DNA of 17,268 bases, taken from positions 1 through 17,268 of the forward strand of contig CBFHVG010000020.1 in assembly GCA_965659005.1 (NCBI GenBank). Direction: 5' to 3'. The position numbers and the translations under genes were made by a program. The stretch comes from CAYPTY01 sp965659005. Its GTDB lineage: Bacteria; Bacteroidota; Rhodothermia; Balneolales; Balneolaceae. Shown here in pieces: positions 14,810-17,268 of the stretch (position 1 is its first letter; every line of letters begins with the position of its first letter). Under the pieces are notes generated by a model. That model was not told the DNA's origin, did not search any database, and saw only the letters and a list, made by a program, of their open reading frames with translations.

Positions 14810-16637
14810 TCAGTTCGTTATCCTCCTCCCTTGGCTTGAATGTTTTCACATAGTTGTAAACATAATTCCTACTAACTTCACCACTCAAATATTTTTCAAT
14901 GATAAGGGAAGCGATAGGAGCAGCAGAAATAGAACCGTAACCACCGTTTTCAACCAGTACAGTAACAACAATTTGAGGATCATCAAATGGGGCAAAGGAA
15001 GTAAACCACCCATGGTCCATTCCATGAGGATTTTGAGCTGTGCCGGTTTTACCTGAAATTGGGATATCGGGATGGTTCGCATAATACCGTCCACCACCAG
15101 TTGTAACAACACCCCTCATACCTTTTTTAATCACTGAAATATGTTCTTCATTAATCCATTCAATTGGCTTTGATTGGAATTGTAATTCTTTTTCGTTTCC
15201 AAAAGGGTCAATGATGGATCTAACCAAGTGGGGTTGAATCTTATTTCCCCCATTAACAATAGTGGAAGTCATTACAGCTATCTGCAAAGGAGAGGCTGAT
15301 ATAATACCTTGACCTATACCAAGGTTTATTATATCACCAAGGCTCCATTTCCTTTTTCCGAAAATCTGATCAAGTTTAGTGCTATCTGGAACAAGTCCTC
15401 TAGTTTCTGATGGCAAATCAATGTTATTTTCAACTCCTAGACCAAAATCCTCGATTAGCTTCTGCCATTCATTTAGTTTTCCACTTGTTGCAATCCTGTA
15501 CATCAAATCAAAAAAGTATGTGTTTGATGAGTGGGTAATTGCCGTTTCAAGCGTATAATCTCCTACATCAGCAAGGTCTTTATAAGCTCGACCTCTTATA
15601 TATGCTCCGCTGTTATAGATCTTAGTTTCTGGGGTTACAAGACCCAATTCTAGCCCAACTAACCCCATTACAGGTTTAAAAGTAGAACCCGGTGGTTGTA
15701 GACTGGAAACAGCTCTGTTATATAAAGGAGTTGTGGTATCAGAGTTAATTGCAACCCAGTAGTCGAAGTCGATTCTTCCGGATAATTTTCTGACATCGTA
15801 TTGTGGAGAACTAACCATAGCAAGAATAGACCCATCATTTGGATCCATAGCTACAATGGCTCCTTTTTTTCCAATCATCAAATCTTCTGCCAGAATTTGA
15901 AGATCATGATCTATTGTAGTAACAATATCGCTGCCTTTCTGGGGTGGGATGTCTTCATAAACACCAGATAATGCTCCAAGAGACTGCCCTAACGCATTTA
16001 CTCTTATAAAGTCCTTACCAGTATCACCACGTAAGCTATCTTCATAAAATAGTTCAAGTCCACTTTTCCCAATTTTATCCCCAAGCTTTAATGCCTCAAT
16101 TCTATTGAAATCTTTATCGTCAGCCTCTCGGAGGTAACCAAAAATATGAGATGCATAAAGATCAGTAGGGTAATGCCGTTTACTTTCAAGTTGGTATCCA
16201 ATCCCCGGTAATCTGTATATATTTTCCTGAATTTTAGAAAATGTAAGAATGTCGACGTCTGTGAAAAGCCTTGAACTTCTATACCAAGAAAATTTCCTGG
16301 CCTTTTCAACTTGCTCAAGAATCACTTCTTCATCCAGACTCAATAATTCTGATAACAAAGGAATCGAGTTCTCATCAAAATTAGCAGGGGTGATTGTTAT
16401 TGAAAATATCGGTTCGTTATCAACCAGGAGAACTTTATTCCTATCATAGATAAGTCCACGAGCGGCATTGACATCTTGCTGCCTAAGTGAGTTCTGATCA
16501 CTAAGCGGTTTATAGGTATCGTGATCGATTATTTGAAGCTGAAAAATTCTTGCTATGACAACTAAACAAAGAAATACCATGATCACTTGAAGAACTTTTA
16601 TTGAACTTTTAGATCTGATATTTCTTCTGGGTGTCAT
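14802..16637 (-). CDS. mrdA: Penicillin-binding protein 2 (elongasome transpeptidase)
   Basis: It is the class B PBP that cross-links new peptidoglycan during cell elongation and is the obligate partner of RodA. The 611-residue product has a short basic cytoplasmic tail, one transmembrane helix (about 14-33), a PBP dimerisation/pedestal domain (about 50-220) beginning with the ARGLIYDRN motif, and a transpeptidase domain (about 255-590). All three active-site motifs are intact: STFK (Ser318 nucleophile, Lys321), SSN (370-372) and KTG (530-532, in SGKTGTAQNPHG). The length fits the PBP2 family, and the gene context (mreC-mreD-mrdA-rodA) supports PBP2 rather than the division enzyme FtsI. The start is ATG at 16637, two bases after the mreD stop, with no strong Shine-Dalgarno; translational coupling is likely. 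Confidence 0.96.
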   Translation of the reverse strand: MTPRRNIRSKSSIKVLQVIMVFLCLVVIARIFQLQIIDHDTYKPLSDQNSLRQQDVNAARGLIYDRNKVLLVDNEPIFSITITPANFDENSIPLLSELLSLDEEVILEQVEKARKFSWYRSSRLFTDVDILTFSKIQENIYRLPGIGYQLESKRHYPTDLYASHIFGYLREADDKDFNRIEALKLGDKIGKSGLELFYEDSLRGDTGKDFIRVNALGQSLGALSGVYEDIPPQKGSDIVTTIDHDLQILAEDLMIGKKGAIVAMDPNDGSILAMVSSPQYDVRKLSGRIDFDYWVAINSDTTTPLYNRAVSSLQPPGSTFKPVMGLVGLELGLVTPETKIYNSGAYIRGRAYKDLADVGDYTLETAITHSSNTYFFDLMYRIATSGKLNEWQKLIEDFGLGVENNIDLPSETRGLVPDSTKLDQIFGKRKWSLGDIINLGIGQGIISASPLQIAVMTSTIVNGGNKIQPHLVRSIIDPFGNEKELQFQSKPIEWINEEHISVIKKGMRGVVTTGGGRYYANHPDIPISGKTGTAQNPHGMDHGWFTSFAPFDDPQIVVTVLVENGGYGSISAAPIASLIIEKYLSGEVSRNYVYNYVKTFKPREEDNELNE

Positions 16638-16639
16638 AC

Positions 16640-17110
16640 TCAGTTTTTAGTTAATGAGTAAACGGCAGTACCTGCAATTGCAGTATAAAATGATGCCCCA
16701 AAAATAAATTGGAAGAAGATATACTCAGTAGCATATAATTCAACAAAACTACTTAGTGCCAGGAATACAATATTATGTATGAAGGAGATCGCAAAAATTC
16801 CCAGAAATACTTGCCAGATTAGTGGCTGATTATCCCTGGATCTATTCACATAGGCATGTACCAGAAAAACAGTGATCGTTTTGGTAAACATGTGAAGTCC
16901 CCATAAATCCAAAAGAGAATCCTGAAGAAATGCTATAACAGCCGTTAAAATGAGTACTTCGCCTCTTATCCTATGTAGACAGGACCATAATAAAAATACT
17001 AATACTATATCTGCCTGAGCACCATAGAAAGTCAGATGCCTGAATAGTAAGATCTGGGCAATAACAGCAACAACACCAAAAAAATAGTATTTGATTAGGT
17101 CCGATCTCAT
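16640..17110 (-). CDS. mreD: Rod shape-determining protein MreD
   Basis: MreD is a small inner-membrane protein of the elongasome that binds MreC and the RodA-PBP2 pair. The 156-residue product is almost entirely hydrophobic, with about five predicted transmembrane segments. It shows the family-typical ADIVLVFLLW segment near residues 32-41 and an AFLQDSLLDLWGLHMFTKT stretch (59-77), the conserved Asp and Gly region of MreD. MreD proteins are poorly conserved, so much of the confidence comes from its place between mreC and mrdA. The ATG overlaps the mreC stop by 4 bp, and its stop lies two bases before the mrdA start. Confidence 0.92.
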   Translation of the reverse strand: MRSDLIKYYFFGVVAVIAQILLFRHLTFYGAQADIVLVFLLWSCLHRIRGEVLILTAVIAFLQDSLLDLWGLHMFTKTITVFLVHAYVNRSRDNQPLIWQVFLGIFAISFIHNIVFLALSSFVELYATEYIFFQFIFGASFYTAIAGTAVYSLTKN

Positions 17111-17268
17111 TCGAATGATGTTACTTCATTTGTTATCAGTGAATCAATTTCTGCTGGTGCATCATATTTAACAACAAAGCCTTCAGCAACGTCAGTTAAG
17201 GAAACAAACGGCTTAATAAATATCCGTTGATAATTGTCACCTTCAATGGGATCAGTCATTGTTACTTT
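17107..17268 (-). CDS. mreC: C-terminal end of rod shape-determining protein MreC (partial)
   Basis: Only the last 53 codons and the TGA stop are in the window; the gene continues past the right edge. The residues read KVTMTDPIEG, then QRIFIKPFVSLTDVAEGFVV, which matches the C-terminal beta strands typical of MreC (an I-x-P-x-V/A-x-h pattern, then a V-containing strand). An acidic tail ends in TSFE. MreC is a bitopic periplasmic scaffold that activates RodA-PBP2. The stop overlaps the mreD ATG by 4 bp (ATGA). The identification rests on this short stretch plus operon order, since mreD, mrdA and rodA follow in the expected sequence. Confidence 0.85.
   Translation of the reverse strand, partial: KVTMTDPIEGDNYQRIFIKPFVSLTDVAEGFVVKYDAPAEIDSLITNEVTSFE

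Noticed and set aside
1..17268. CRISPR array, insertion sequence, prophage, tRNA or rRNA
   Set aside because: I found no regularly spaced repeats, terminal inverted repeats, transposase or integrase motifs, or tRNA/rRNA-like sequence on either strand; base and codon use look uniform throughout.

Overview
The window is a gene-dense, AT-rich (clearly below 45% GC by eye) stretch of a Gram-negative chromosome. It is devoted almost entirely to cell-envelope construction, plus a few housekeeping genes. BamA followed by several small Skp/OmpH-like proteins, uppS upstream of bamA, and a bidomain NadE suggest the Fibrobacterota-Chlorobiota-Bacteroidota (FCB) group. My best guess is a Balneolota/Rhodothermota or Bacteroidota relative. 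This placement is inferred from gene order and protein style, not from a database search. There is no sign of a mobile element, phage, CRISPR array, rRNA or tRNA, and no intergenic gap exceeds about 115 bases.

Left part, plus strand (1-11671). The window opens inside nadE (glutamine-dependent NAD+ synthetase, 5' end cut off). A tightly packed series follows: a secreted lytic transglycosylase with three LysM domains, an S41 C-terminal processing protease, a PHP-domain phosphoesterase, and ribH (lumazine synthase). After a 74-base gap containing a strong predicted hairpin come uppS, bamA and three consecutive Skp/OmpH-like periplasmic chaperone genes. The run ends at a clear intrinsic terminator at 11695-11725. 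Many junctions overlap (ctp/php 1 bp, php/ribH 4 bp, bamA/skp1 1 bp) or are a few bases apart, so much of this is probably co-transcribed.

Middle (11720-13562). A convergent minus-strand gene encodes a VWA-domain protein with an intact MIDAS metal site. It is separated by a 112-base divergent promoter region from rnhB (ribonuclease HII) on the plus strand.

Right part, minus strand (13559-17268). This is the rod-shape/elongasome operon, read right to left: mreC (only the last 53 codons are in the window), mreD, mrdA (PBP2) and rodA. The first junction overlaps by 4 bp, the second has a 2-base gap, and the third overlaps by 8 bp. rodA and rnhB overlap tail-to-tail by 4 bp.

Functionally, undecaprenyl diphosphate synthase makes the lipid carrier for peptidoglycan precursors. 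RodA polymerises and PBP2 cross-links the lateral wall, scaffolded by MreC and MreD. The lytic transglycosylase and S41 protease probably remodel the wall and control its enzymes. BamA with the Skp-like chaperones assembles outer-membrane proteins. I found no undescribed system. The points most worth a second look are the structured leader of uppS, the use of TTG starts in three envelope genes, the triple Skp array, the transglycosylase/protease pairing and the apparently unpartnered VWA protein.
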